Positions 16,743-24,336 of a DNA stretch of 64,000 nt are shown piece by piece. The translations under genes and the position numbers were made by a program. This stretch comes from Streptococcus mitis (GTDB taxonomy: Bacteria > Bacillota > Bacilli > Lactobacillales > Streptococcaceae), in contig NZ_JPFU01000012.1 of the NCBI RefSeq assembly GCF_000722695.1, positions 186,001-250,000 of the forward strand, in the 5' to 3' direction. The notes below the pieces were generated by a model. It ran no database searches and had not been told where the DNA came from. It saw nothing but the letters and a program-made list of their open reading frames with translations. The stretch's first letter is position 1, and each line of letters starts with the position of its first letter.

Positions 16743-16849
16743 GATTTTTTCGTATTATCAATAGTTTTTGTCAAAAAATAGGATTTTTTCGTATTTTTTG
16801 ATTGTTTATCAATCAAAAATGATATATAATGTAATTATAAAAAATACGA
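16743..16849. promoter_or_regulatory. divergent operator region of the element's repressor
   Basis: A GATTTTTTCGTATT motif occurs at 16743-16756 and 16782-16795, and its inverse (ATAAAAAATACGA) at 16837-16849. A TATAAT (16825-16830) gives the rightward repressor promoter, with an operator copy at its start point. The A/T-rich spacing is typical of a CI/Cro-style switch. Confidence 0.65.
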
Positions 16850-16860
16850 GGTAATCGTAA

Positions 16861-17247
16861 ATGGATGAAAAAAAACGAATGCAAATTATTGCTGAAAACA
16901 TTACACACTTTAGAAAGCAACGTGGCATCACCCAAAAGGAGTTGGCTAAAGAAGTTGGAATTACAGCAAGTACTATGACAGACTATATGAAGTTAAGAAG
17001 CGCTCCTTCTTTTGGTGTTATCCAAAAACTGGCTGATTATTTCGGTGTTAAAAAATCAGATATAGATACTACTTTTAAAGAAGAATCTATCAATTCCTTA
17101 TCAGATGCTCCAGATTTACTCACACAGCAAATCACAAACACCGCTCGAAAATTATCTCCTGAAAATAAAAAAATCGTTCTACGAACGTCTGAGGATCTTC
17201 TGAAAGAGCAGAAAAACGAAGAAGAAACGAAGAAGAAACGAAGATAA
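16861..17247 (+). pseudogene. N-terminal half of CI-like repressor, truncated by a stop
   Basis: The 128-codon frame carries a clear XRE helix-turn-helix (GITQKELAKEVGITASTMTD, residues 20-40) and a linker. It ends at TAA 17245-17247 inside a short tandem repeat. The reading frame continues after the stop, unchanged, into the S24-like half at 17281. In intact phage and satellite repressors the two parts are one protein of about 250 aa. The truncated form could still bind operators, but without the dimerisation/self-cleavage domain it should be weak and not SOS-inducible. Confidence 0.7.
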
Positions 17248-17263
17248 ACGAAGATAAACGAAG
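17214..17263 (+). repeat. short tandem repeat (5 copies of AAACGAAG, period 10-11)
   Basis: AAACGAAG occurs at 17214, 17225, 17236, 17246 and 17256. Periods of 11, 11, 10 and 10 are not multiples of three, so gain or loss of a unit changes the reading frame. The stop that splits the repressor arises from this repeat (ATAAACG units). Confidence 0.8.
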
Positions 17264-17710
17264 TATCGGAGGTTATCAGCTTGTACCAAGTTGAGGTAGT
17301 ATCTGAGACGGCAGCAGCTTCTGGATTTAACTATGGATTCGGTTACGATGATACAGACAGAGAAACTATAGAGGTTGACGAACAACCACCACGCCACGAT
17401 ATTGCTACCAAGGTCAGCGGAGACTCCATGCAACCTGACTACCAAGACGGAGACATTCTCTATTTAGTAGACAAAGGACTGACTACCTACAACGGCGATT
17501 TAGCAGTTATCGTATACGGAGACCGTTCTTACTTCAAGAAGATATATACCGAAAACGGACGCTTACGCCTAGTGTCCCTCAATGACAAGTATGAAGATAT
17601 CATCCTAGACTTCCCACCAGCCGAAGACACACACATCAATATTTATGCAGTTGTCGGGGTGTATAGGGGGGGAATAAAAAAATTATTTTTTAAAAATATT
17701 AAAAAAACAG

Positions 17711-17738
17711 TTGACTTTAAAAAAAAATCATTTAGAAT
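17711..17738 (+). promoter_or_regulatory. promoter of the abiF-associated RNA
   Basis: TTGACT (17711-17716) and TAGAAT (17733-17738) are 16 bp apart. The predicted start is near 17745. This lies inside the false extension of the repressor frame, which argues that the extension is not coding. Confidence 0.7.
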
Positions 17739-17744
17739 GAATTC

Positions 17745-17826
17745 ATTAGAAAAAAGCGTCGGGATCTCTACGGGGACCGATACGGGAAAACTCCTTCATT
17801 CTAAATTAGAATGGGGGAGTTTTTTT
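17745..17826 (+). ncRNA. structured RNA upstream of abiF (abiF RNA candidate)
   Basis: About 80 nt run from the promoter to a T run. Hairpin 1 (17759-17780) is TCGG-GA-TCTC-TACG-GGGA-CCGA. Hairpin 2 (17787-17823) is a long terminator: AAAACTCC, two G-U pairs and CATTCTA pair with TAGAATG and GGAG-TTTT, then T's. The abiF Shine-Dalgarno (GGGGGAG, 17813-17819) is inside the 3' arm of hairpin 2, and the abiF TTG begins in the T run. From memory, a conserved abiF RNA motif is reported next to abiF genes and proposed to restrain the toxin. The identity here is inferred from position and structure; a covariance search would decide. Confidence 0.65.
17787..17826 (+). terminator. terminator stem that sequesters the abiF ribosome site
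   Basis: A stem of 17 or more pairs with a three-base loop, followed by seven T's. Full abiF mRNA requires readthrough, and the stem would also occlude its Shine-Dalgarno. Confidence 0.7.
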
Positions 17827-18775
17827 GAAGCCATTTAAAACAATCGAGGAACAAATCGCAACACTAAAAATCAGAGGGTTATCCATTACAGATGAATCTA
17901 AAGCAGCTAAGTACCTGCTAAGTAACAATTACTACAATATTATCAATGGATACAGTAAGTTTTTTCAACACCCTGGTACTGACACTTATATTGACAGCGT
18001 CACATTTGACGAAGTTTCAAGTCTCTATACATTTGACAAAGATGTAAAACGAGCCATTTTGCAAGCTATTCTTGAAGCTGAACACCATATTAAGTCAATC
18101 ACTGCTCACAGATTCGCCGAAGCTTACCCCAGTCAAAAATACGCTTATTTAAACACCAATTCTTATGCAGATAATAAAATATTAGACGTGGGATTTATTG
18201 TATCAAAACTATCCAAAATCATAAACACAAACAAGCGATACAGAGGAAATTCAATTCACCACTACGCACATACTCATTCAGATGTCCCAATCTGGGTACT
18301 AACTGATTATCTAGAGTTTGGAGATTTGCGCACGATTATTGAAAACCTGCCGAATTCACTCCAAAATGAAATCGCACGGGATTTAGTAAGTTTTATAAGC
18401 ACAAACATACCTGACTTTAACGATGTTTTCCCACCAGAAACCTTGATATCTTTTCTAAAAAATATTAACGAGGTACGAAACAAATGCGCTCACAATAATC
18501 GCTTATTAAACTTCAGATGTCGTTCTAATAGTACGTTTTGGGAAACGATTCATAACGAAGAGATCTTGATGGGAGATGACAGTAGAAAAACTGTATATTC
18601 AACAATTATTAGCCTTCAATGCTTTATTAGTAAAGCAGAATTCAACATTTTGTGGAATACTCTTAGAAAGAAAGTTATCAAACTAGAGAAAAAGCTGCCT
18701 TCTATAGACATCAATGTAATCAACCAGTCTTTAGGTTTTCCTAATGATTGGCACCGTAATGAACCAAGAGTATAA
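17825..18775 (+). CDS. abiF: abortive-infection protein of the Abi_2 (AbiD/AbiF) HEPN family
   Basis: The 316-aa protein starts at TTG 17825 (MKPFKTIEEQIATLKIRGL) and has the family opening YLLSNNYYNIINGYSKFF at residues 28-45. The HEPN ribonuclease motif RX4H is present as R218-NKCA-H223 in NEVRNKCAHNNRLL. HEPN toxins cut RNA and stop growth when phage is sensed. The gene is complete and shows no damage, unlike its neighbours. It is preceded by a terminated structured RNA whose last stem hides its ribosome site, an arrangement of a toxin under RNA control. Family assignment is strong; the activity and trigger are inferred. Abi_2 proteins have been linked to the ancestry of Cas13, by recollection. 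Confidence 0.85.
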   Translation: MKPFKTIEEQIATLKIRGLSITDESKAAKYLLSNNYYNIINGYSKFFQHPGTDTYIDSVTFDEVSSLYTFDKDVKRAILQAILEAEHHIKSITAHRFAEAYPSQKYAYLNTNSYADNKILDVGFIVSKLSKIINTNKRYRGNSIHHYAHTHSDVPIWVLTDYLEFGDLRTIIENLPNSLQNEIARDLVSFISTNIPDFNDVFPPETLISFLKNINEVRNKCAHNNRLLNFRCRSNSTFWETIHNEEILMGDDSRKTVYSTIISLQCFISKAEFNILWNTLRKKVIKLEKKLPSIDINVINQSLGFPNDWHRNEPRV

Positions 18776-18811
18776 ATTAAAACCAACTGTTTCCATTTAG
18801 GAAATAACTGC

Positions 18812-18840
18812 TTGACAGAAATTAAAAAAAGAAATACACT
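18812..18840 (+). promoter_or_regulatory. near-consensus promoter between abiF and int
   Basis: TTGACA (18812-18817) and TACACT (18835-18840) are 17 bp apart. No ORF of size follows before int, suggesting an RNA gene. Confidence 0.65.
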
Positions 18841-18846
18841 AAGAAT

Positions 18847-18956
18847 GTAAAAAAGCCTTGTTCGTCAAGGATAAACTCGTCTGGTGTACTTCTAAGAGGT
18901 ACGCCTTATTTTATTATCTGACGAGCTGCCAACTGTTTCCATTTTGGAAACAACTC
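18847..18956 (+). ncRNA. candidate small structured RNA downstream of abiF
   Basis: Downstream of the promoter the sequence folds well. There is a hairpin CCTTG/CAAGG (18856-18870). A long arm CTCGTC/GACGAG (18876-18881, 18920-18925) encloses GGTGTAC/GTACGCC around a nine-base loop. The 28-nt palindromic repeat follows. No T run closes it at once; the next terminator is at 19008-19047. It may be a second RNA of the abiF locus or an int leader. Expression evidence is lacking. Confidence 0.4.
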
Positions 18957-19007
18957 AAAAAATCCCCACACTCAAATTTTGGTTGAGGAGAGTGTGAGAA
19001 TCAGCTA

Positions 19008-19047
19008 GTATAGTAAAAGGCATTAAAAAGCCCTTTTTACTATACCC
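19008..19047. terminator. hairpin before int
   Basis: GTATAGTAAAAGGC and GCCCTTTTTACTATAC pair around ATTAAAAA, ending 30 bp before the integrase start. It could terminate the upstream RNA or regulate int. Confidence 0.6.
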
Positions 19048-19075
19048 ATTTTATCAAGAAATGAGGTGAAAATCA

Positions 19076-20158
19076 ATGGAAATTAGATCTTATAAAAAGA
19101 AAAACGGAGAAACAGCTTATATGTTTCGTGCGTATATCGGTAAAGTGAACGGATATAGTCAATATGCTACCCGCCGAGGTTTTGCTACAAAAGCTAAAGC
19201 AAGAGCAGCACTACTTCAACTTCAAGATGATATTGAGAGTGGCGAGCAAACTAAGAAAGAAATAACGGTTGAGGAAATTTCTAAAAAATGGCTTAAAGAT
19301 TATTCTGAGACAGTCCAAGAGAGCACTTATATCAAGATCTCTAGGAATTTTAAGAATCACATTTATCCAGCTTTCGGCAAACGAAAGATAGCAACAATCA
19401 CACCTCTTCAAATGCAAGAACAAGCCAACGAGTGGTCTAAGAAATTAGTCTATGGTCGTAAGATGAAAGGTTTGATGAATAATGTATTCAAATACGCTAT
19501 AAGGCATGGATACCTTGAAACCAATCCAGTTGATAGTGTGATTACCTCAACAAGAAAGAAATCAGATAACAAGAGCGATTTTTACAGCAAAGATGAGCTT
19601 CAAAAATTCCTGAAACTTGTTGCCAAAACAAAGGATCTAAAAAAGATAACTCTATTTCGTCTTCTAGCCTTCACAGGGGCACGAAAAGGGGAGATTTTAG
19701 CCCTGGAATGGAGCGACTGGAACGATAATACTCTGGACATAAACAAGGCCATTACAAGAGGTTTTTCAGGGGAAGAGATAGGCAATACTAAAACAGTCAG
19801 CAGTAATCGACTAATCAGCTTGGACAAGAAAACAAAAAGTATTTTAAAAAAATGGAGAAGGCAAAACCCAAATACCAAATACATTTTTGAGAATGATTTA
19901 AAAAAGCCAATTCCCAGCACTCTTCCCAGAAAATGGCTTATCAAAATTGTAGAAGGTAGCGACCTGCGTCCAATTAAAATCCACGGATTCAGGCACACAC
20001 ATGCCAGTCTATGTTTCGATGCAGGTATGACTTTGAAACAGGTCCAACATCGTCTCGGACACTCTGACTTAAAAACGACCATGAATGTTTATACTCACAT
20101 AACCAAGCAAGCAAAGGACGACATCGGAGAACGCTTTGCGAGTTATATTGATTTTTAA
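19076..20158 (+). CDS. int: tyrosine recombinase (element integrase)
   Basis: The 360-aa integrase has an arm-binding N-terminus (MEIRSYKKKNGETAYMFRAY, residues 1-50), a core-binding SAM-like domain (about 60-150), and a catalytic domain with Arg in FTGARKGEILALEW, H-x-x-R in HGFRHTHASL, LGHSDLKTT, and the nucleophile Tyr in TMNVYTHI near residue 340. All key residues are present. AAATGAGGTG precedes the ATG. It ends 46 bp from attR, the usual place for an integrase relative to its site. It should act on the 51-bp repeats next to ssrA. Confidence 0.93.
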   Translation: MEIRSYKKKNGETAYMFRAYIGKVNGYSQYATRRGFATKAKARAALLQLQDDIESGEQTKKEITVEEISKKWLKDYSETVQESTYIKISRNFKNHIYPAFGKRKIATITPLQMQEQANEWSKKLVYGRKMKGLMNNVFKYAIRHGYLETNPVDSVITSTRKKSDNKSDFYSKDELQKFLKLVAKTKDLKKITLFRLLAFTGARKGEILALEWSDWNDNTLDINKAITRGFSGEEIGNTKTVSSNRLISLDKKTKSILKKWRRQNPNTKYIFENDLKKPIPSTLPRKWLIKIVEGSDLRPIKIHGFRHTHASLCFDAGMTLKQVQHRLGHSDLKTTMNVYTHITKQAKDDIGERFASYIDF

Positions 20159-20204
20159 GGAGGTTCACCCTCCTTTTTGTGACTCCTTTTGTGACTCCCT
20201 TTTT

Positions 20205-20255
20205 TGCAAAAGAATACCAAGGAATACCAAAGACAAAAATAAAAAACGTTGATTT
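20205..20255 (+). repeat. attR, 51-bp direct repeat
   Basis: Perfect copy of 14261-14311. Its right end forms one arm and the T tract of the ssrA terminator, so the tmRNA terminator stays whole after integration. Confidence 0.85.
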
Positions 20256-20264
20256 AACAACGTT
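20236..20264 (-). terminator. ssrA terminator
   Basis: On the minus strand AACGTTG and CAACGTT pair around TTAAAT and are followed by TTTTTTATTTTTG. Confidence 0.8.
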
Positions 20265-20288
20265 TTACCAAGGAATGCAAAGGAATAA

Positions 20289-20633
20289 TGGAGCCGGTGG
20301 GAGTCGAACCCACGTCCAAACACCTGCCAACATATTTGTCTACAACCATAGGTTATGTATTAGTTTAACAGTTCCTCGACACATAACTCAAGCCTAGAAA
20401 CTGCGAGTCTATCAATCTCTTATCAAGCCACTAGACAAGACTCAATCGTATCTCGCTAATAATAAGACCTGTCATTGAACACGAGCAATCCAAATCGGGT
20501 CACGCCTGCTGGTTTTTAGGCAGCTAGAGCGTAAGAAGTGTTATTTTTTGCAGTTATATTTAACTGAGCGTTTACGTCGCCACACGAGTCGCAAAATATG
20601 CCTCATAATGCCTGTCGAATCCGTAACGACCCC
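20289..20633 (-). ncRNA. ssrA: transfer-messenger RNA (tmRNA)
   Basis: The 345-nt RNA begins GGGGTCGTTACGGATTCGAC and ends in a T arm (GTGGGTTCGACTCCCAC) with an encoded CCA. The tag frame at 20516-20551 reads AKNNTSYALAA, the streptococcal degradation tag. It rescues stalled ribosomes. The element at 14261-20255 sits immediately at its 3' side. Confidence 0.96.
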
Positions 20634-20649
20634 AAAAGACAACAAAACC

Positions 20650-20678
20650 ATTATACCTTATCTAACTCAAAAATGCAA
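20650..20678 (-). promoter_or_regulatory. ssrA promoter
   Basis: TTGCAT (20673-20678) and TATAAT (20650-20655) are 17 bp apart on the minus strand. Confidence 0.75.
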
Positions 20679-20694
20679 AAAGGAAATCAACTAA

Positions 20695-21330
20695 CTACAA
20701 AAGATAGTCTTTCAAAGCTTTGGTCAAAACTTGATAACCAGTAACACTAAGATGCAGCCCATCAGTTGTATATTCTTTTTTGAGTTGGCCTGCTTGGTCT
20801 GTCAAACTATCAAAAACTGGCACAAATTCTACCTGCATATAGGCAGAGGCAAGTTCTTTATAGGCTTGATTCCACTCCTGTATCTTTTCATTCGTTCGGA
20901 TATAGACTGTCTGCTTGTACTCCTCTCCCTCATTGACTGGCAAAATGGAAAGCAGTTTCATCTCTGTCAATGGATAATCACGAGCAATGGATTGAATGAT
21001 AACTTCGAGATTATTGAGAGCCTCATTAACAGGTACATCTTTTCCGATATCATTTGTCCCAATTAAAAGGACAATTTTATCTACCGCCCCACCGTACAGA
21101 TGCGCATCTAGATTTTCTAATAACAGCCCTGTCTGATAACCTCGAATGCCTCGATTGACAATCGTCTTTGCAGTCCCAAATAGCTCCTGCAGAGGATAAT
21201 ATTCGACAATGGAATCCCCAATAAAGAGAACATCTGGTTTTACAACAGAAACTTGATTTAAGTGGCAATACTTGGTTTGGATTTTTTCTTGTTCCTTTAG
21301 TAACCAATTTTCTAATAACTGTACTGCCAC
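20695..21330 (-). CDS. SGNH/GDSL-family hydrolase
   Basis: The 211-aa cytoplasmic esterase shows all four SGNH blocks: GDSIVEYYPL (block I, Ser near residue 38), NRGIRGY (block II Gly), LLIGTNDIG (block III Asn) and DGLHLSVTGY (block V Asp/His). It resembles platelet-activating-factor acetylhydrolase-like bacterial proteins. Substrate unknown. The stop of the upstream HAD gene lies 1 bp away, so they form an operon. Confidence 0.85.
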   Translation of the reverse strand: MAVQLLENWLLKEQEKIQTKYCHLNQVSVVKPDVLFIGDSIVEYYPLQELFGTAKTIVNRGIRGYQTGLLLENLDAHLYGGAVDKIVLLIGTNDIGKDVPVNEALNNLEVIIQSIARDYPLTEMKLLSILPVNEGEEYKQTVYIRTNEKIQEWNQAYKELASAYMQVEFVPVFDSLTDQAGQLKKEYTTDGLHLSVTGYQVLTKALKDYLL

Positions 21331-21331
21331 T

Positions 21332-22159
21332 TCATTCTCCTTTTTCTAACCAGTTTTCCAAGACTTGATAAACTCCTCCTTGGCTGTTGGCTGGCGCTAG
21401 AGCAGTCGCCACAGCTTTGGCCTTGTCATCAGCATTTCCCATCGCATAGGCAATCCCAGCCATTTCAAGCATTTCAACATCATTTTCACTGTCACCAAAA
21501 GCCATGATTTGGTGAGGGTTCAAGTCCCAGCGCTTGAGTAATTCCTCCAAGCCCCATGCTTTATGAATCCCAGCTTGGAGGATATCAATGCAACCATAGC
21601 CACTCGAGACAGCCCGAACACGGCCATCAAAGAGCCCATTGATTTCTTCCAAGACTGAACTCAAACGTTCCTCACCAACAACCATACTCATCTTGAGCAC
21701 ACCACCAAAGAGGTCGGATGTTAACTCATCTACAAAATGCATCCGTTGGTAAAATTTTTCAATCATTTCTGGAGTCATAAAACTTTCAAGTTCTGTAAAA
21801 ATCGTACCTTCTTTGACAAAACCACCCTTCATCCCCGTTACAACAAATTGGTCCTGGCACGCTCGACCCTCGAAATGAGCCAAGGCCTTATCGACAATGG
21901 CATCATCCCAAGTCTGAGCCTGAATCAGTTCATTGTTTTCAAAAATACGAGCGCCATTGGCAACAACCAGAACAACTCGATCCACCAAGTGCTCCAGTAG
22001 TTGCCTCATACGGTGAATTTCATTGCCCGTTGCAATGACAAAATGAATGCCTCTTTGATCCAACTGATCTAAAATCTTTTCCAAGCGTGGGAGATCCAGC
22101 TGGCCTCTAGCATCCAGCAAGGTCCCATCCATATCTGTCGCAATTACCTTAATAGTCAT
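21332..22159 (-). CDS. HAD-superfamily phosphatase (Cof type)
   Basis: The 275-aa protein begins with HAD motif I DMDGTLLD (nucleophile Asp near residue 9), has the Cof-type cap insertion, and motif IV GDSENDVEMLEMA near residue 220. Cof-type HADs dephosphorylate sugar phosphates and flavin precursors; the substrate here cannot be assigned. It lies in a run capA-HAD-GDSL with gaps of 1-21 bp. Confidence 0.88.
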   Translation of the reverse strand: MTIKVIATDMDGTLLDARGQLDLPRLEKILDQLDQRGIHFVIATGNEIHRMRQLLEHLVDRVVLVVANGARIFENNELIQAQTWDDAIVDKALAHFEGRACQDQFVVTGMKGGFVKEGTIFTELESFMTPEMIEKFYQRMHFVDELTSDLFGGVLKMSMVVGEERLSSVLEEINGLFDGRVRAVSSGYGCIDILQAGIHKAWGLEELLKRWDLNPHQIMAFGDSENDVEMLEMAGIAYAMGNADDKAKAVATALAPANSQGGVYQVLENWLEKGE

Positions 22160-22180
22160 TTACTTTCCTCTAGAATCAAG

Positions 22181-23506
22181 CTAATCCCACTTCAATCCCA
22201 CATGTTCATTCATTTCTTTATAGGCTGTATCAATTCGTTCCTTAGTCGCTTCATCTAACTGATCACGATGACTGCCACCCTCGATGAAATCTTCTAAGAT
22301 ATAGGTTTGGTAAAGGAAGAGTGGATAACCTTCTGGTGAATAAGTGCCTTTTGGAGTTCGATTTACCCAAGAAGGATGCGCTTTGGCAGTTTCAATTGTC
22401 GTCTTACCTGCTTTTTTCTTAATGGTCACATCCATAAGCACGCCACGCTCTGTCCACTTAGCATTCTCTTCATCTTGCATAGTTTCAATTCGTTGATTGG
22501 AAATGAAGTTCCCCATTGAATAGATAATGAGTTTCTTATCCCCATCTTTTTCTACTGTTTCAGATGGTTCTACAACGTGAGGGTGCCCTCCAAAGATAAT
22601 ATCCGCTCCCCAATCGATCATCTTGTGATAAAGAGCCTTTTGTTCTTCAGTTGGTTCCAAGCGATACTCGACACCCATCTGAGGCATGATAATGGTGATA
22701 TCCGCTTCCTTCTCTGCTCGTTCAATTTCAGCCTTCATCTTGTCTTCATTTAAGTCTGAAAGATAGCGGTTATAATCCTCTTGAGAAATACTTTGCTCAA
22801 TTCCATTAAAACCATAAGAATAGGCCAAAAGTGCCACCTTGATACCGTTCACTTCCTTGATAACGAGAGGAGCTTGATCACGTGACTCATGCGTATACAC
22901 TCCAATAGGTGTCATTCCTGCCTTTTCAATAGCATCTGCTGTTGAGACCACACCTTCTATTTGTGAATCTAGGATATGGTTATGCGCCAAGTCTAGCACT
23001 TGATAACCGGCATCCTTGATGGCATCCATGACTTCGCCAGGTGCATTAAAAAGAGGATAACCAGCCAAATAGTGGTCCTTGTTTACCGTACCTTCAAAGT
23101 CGCCTATAATCAGGTCTGCTTGTTTGAGCCATGGTTTCACATAATCAAAATTTTCATGAAAATCATAGGTTCCATCTTCTTTTAAGGCAGAACGATAGAT
23201 AGGAATGTGATAGAGGAGGTCCCCGTTAGCCATAATTCTTGCAGTTTTTTCCTCGTCCTGATCTTTAGCATTTTGATTGGTCTTATTTGCTTCTTGAGAA
23301 ATGGTATCCTTTTTTTGACTGATCAAGGGGATTCCTTGGAAACTTTCAAACAACAAGACCAAGCCCATTGACAAAGCAACTGCTAGCAAGAGTATGGTCA
23401 CAAATCCCTTATTGCTCCACTTGCGATAACTCCTAAAAAAGTTTACCAAGCCCATCATAAAACGAAAAGCTGAACCACGTTTATGTCTTTCCTGTCTTCT
23501 TTGCAT
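22181..23506 (-). CDS. CapA-family surface protein (poly-gamma-glutamate synthesis type)
   Basis: The 441-aa protein has an N-terminal membrane anchor (FVTILLLAVALSMGLVLLF, about residues 35-55), a charged linker, then a calcineurin-like metallophosphoesterase CapA domain: ANGDLLYHIPIY, GDFEGTVN, LAHNHILD and FGGHPHVVEP carry the metal-binding residues. The domain should face outside. CapA proteins are tied to poly-glutamate capsules in Bacillus, but streptococci lack the other genes, so the substrate is unclear. Confidence 0.85.
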   Translation of the reverse strand: MQRRQERHKRGSAFRFMMGLVNFFRSYRKWSNKGFVTILLLAVALSMGLVLLFESFQGIPLISQKKDTISQEANKTNQNAKDQDEEKTARIMANGDLLYHIPIYRSALKEDGTYDFHENFDYVKPWLKQADLIIGDFEGTVNKDHYLAGYPLFNAPGEVMDAIKDAGYQVLDLAHNHILDSQIEGVVSTADAIEKAGMTPIGVYTHESRDQAPLVIKEVNGIKVALLAYSYGFNGIEQSISQEDYNRYLSDLNEDKMKAEIERAEKEADITIIMPQMGVEYRLEPTEEQKALYHKMIDWGADIIFGGHPHVVEPSETVEKDGDKKLIIYSMGNFISNQRIETMQDEENAKWTERGVLMDVTIKKKAGKTTIETAKAHPSWVNRTPKGTYSPEGYPLFLYQTYILEDFIEGGSHRDQLDEATKERIDTAYKEMNEHVGLKWD

Positions 23507-23680
23507 CTTTATTCTCCCAACTTTCTAATGCAAGCCTTTTCTTTTTATTATATCACAGATACATAATTCTTTCACAATTGAATCGAACCTACTAGACATT
23601 TTCTATAAAAGCTCGATGCCGTAATACTTTCAATCCTTGTCATTTTGTGATATCATGTAGAGGTAATGAAAGGAGAGAAA

Positions 23681-24292
23681 ATGTCTGCTATAGAACGTAT
23701 TACAAAAGCTGCTCACTTAATTGATATGAAAGATATTATTCGCGAGGGGAACCCAACTCTACGCGCGGTTGCTGAGGAAGTCACTTTCCCCCTATCTGAC
23801 CAGGAAATCATCCTTGGCGAAAAGATGATGCAATTCCTCAAACATTCCCAAGATCCTGTCATGGCTGAAAAGATGGGGCTACGCGGTGGTGTTGGACTTG
23901 CTGCTCCTCAATTGGATATCTCAAAACGCATTATCGCTGTTTTGGTGCCAAATATTGTTGAAGAAGGCGAAACTCCAGAGGAAGCCTACGACTTACAAGC
24001 CATTATGTACAATCCAAAAATCGTCTCTCACTCTGTTCAGGACGCTGCTCTTGGTGAAGGAGAAGGCTGCCTGTCTGTTGACCGCAACGTGCCTGGCTAT
24101 GTTGTTCGCCATGCCCGCGTTACTGTTGACTACTTTGACAAGGACGGCGAAAAACACCGTATCAAACTTAAAGGTTATAACTCCATTGTTGTTCAGCATG
24201 AAATTGACCACATTAACGGTATCATGTTTTACGATCGTATCAATGAAAAAGACCCATTTGCAGTTAAAGATGGTTTACTGATTCTAGAATAA
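23681..24292 (+). CDS. def: peptide deformylase
   Basis: The 203-aa metalloenzyme removes formyl from nascent N-termini. The three motifs are present: [14 protein letters not shown] and QHEIDH. I chose ATG 23681 ([13 protein letters not shown]) because AAAGGAG precedes it well and the length matches the streptococcal type 2 enzyme; an in-frame ATG at 23666 is poorly placed. A promoter with TATCAT lies about 20-30 bp upstream. Confidence 0.95.
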   Translation: MSAIERITKAAHLIDMKDIIREGNPTLRAVAEEVTFPLSDQEIILGEKMMQFLKHSQDPVMAEKMGLRGGVGLAAPQLDISKRIIAVLVPNIVEEGETPEEAYDLQAIMYNPKIVSHSVQDAALGEGEGCLSVDRNVPGYVVRHARVTVDYFDKDGEKHRIKLKGYNSIVVQHEIDHINGIMFYDRINEKDPFAVKDGLLILE

Positions 24293-24296
24293 AGAA

Positions 24297-24320
24297 AATC
24301 CCGTTGCAAGACGGGGTTTT
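24297..24320 (+). terminator. def terminator overlapping the rlmB promoter
   Basis: CCCGT and ACGGG pair around TGCAAG, followed by GTTTTG. The -10 of the next gene begins 3 bp later. Confidence 0.65.
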
Positions 24321-24322
24321 GT

Positions 24323-24336
24323 GTTATAATAGAGGC
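24323..24336 (+). promoter_or_regulatory. -10 element placed for a very short leader
   Basis: TATAAT at 24323-24328 ends 8 bp before the rlmB ATG. Transcription from it would start at or next to the start codon. Confidence 0.5.

Larger units (their letters stand above)
17281..17838 (+). pseudogene. C-terminal S24/LexA-like half of the repressor, with abnormal 3' extension
   Basis: A TTG at 17281 with CGGAGG 7 nt upstream could restart translation. The product has the LexA/CI autoprotease layout: KVSGDSMQPDYQDGDILYLV contains the catalytic Ser in GDSM, and GDLAVIVYGDRSYFKKI the Lys region. After VVGVYRG the frame crosses a run of seven G (17656-17662) and continues for 56 codons through the abiF RNA region, overlapping abiF. 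With six G the frame would end at once as RGE-stop, so the extension is probably caused by a one-base insertion. Confidence 0.65.
18783..18956 (+). repeat. pair of 28-nt direct repeats, each palindromic
   Basis: CCAACTGTTTCCATTTAGGA... at 18783-18810 recurs at 18929-18956 with three mismatches. Each copy contains the palindrome GTTTCC-ATTT-GGAAA(C). Starts are 146 bp apart. The first copy precedes a promoter, the second ends the structured transcript. They may be protein-binding sites (integrase arm or regulator) or RNA stems. Confidence 0.6.
14261..20255. mobile_element. 6-kb integrated element next to ssrA (satellite or prophage remnant carrying abiF)
   Basis: Two perfect 51-bp direct repeats (14261-14311 and 20205-20255) bound a segment with a tyrosine integrase at its right end, a CI-like repressor with a divergent operator region, a leftward replication module and small phage-like genes. 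The right repeat overlaps the ssrA terminator, so integration occurred just downstream of tmRNA, a frequent integration site. No packaging or structural genes are visible. The size and layout resemble phage-inducible chromosomal islands or a shrunken prophage. Repressor, replication initiator, a small HTH gene and a Cys-rich ORF are broken, so it is probably immobile on its own, while abiF and the integrase are intact. Confidence 0.8.

Noticed and set aside
17660-17838. 56-residue C-terminal extension of the S24 protein as a novel domain
   Set aside because: It crosses a 7-G tract, contains the abiF RNA promoter and hairpins, and overlaps abiF; it is best seen as readthrough after an indel.
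18783-18956. Two 28-nt repeats next to a HEPN gene as a minimal CRISPR
   Set aside because: Only two copies, 118 bp between them, with a promoter and hairpins in the gap rather than a spacer-sized sequence; no Cas13-like protein, only single-HEPN Abi_2.
20179-20397. 72-aa ORF across attR and the ssrA 3' end
   Set aside because: It runs antisense through tmRNA and the att repeat; no ribosome site or domain.
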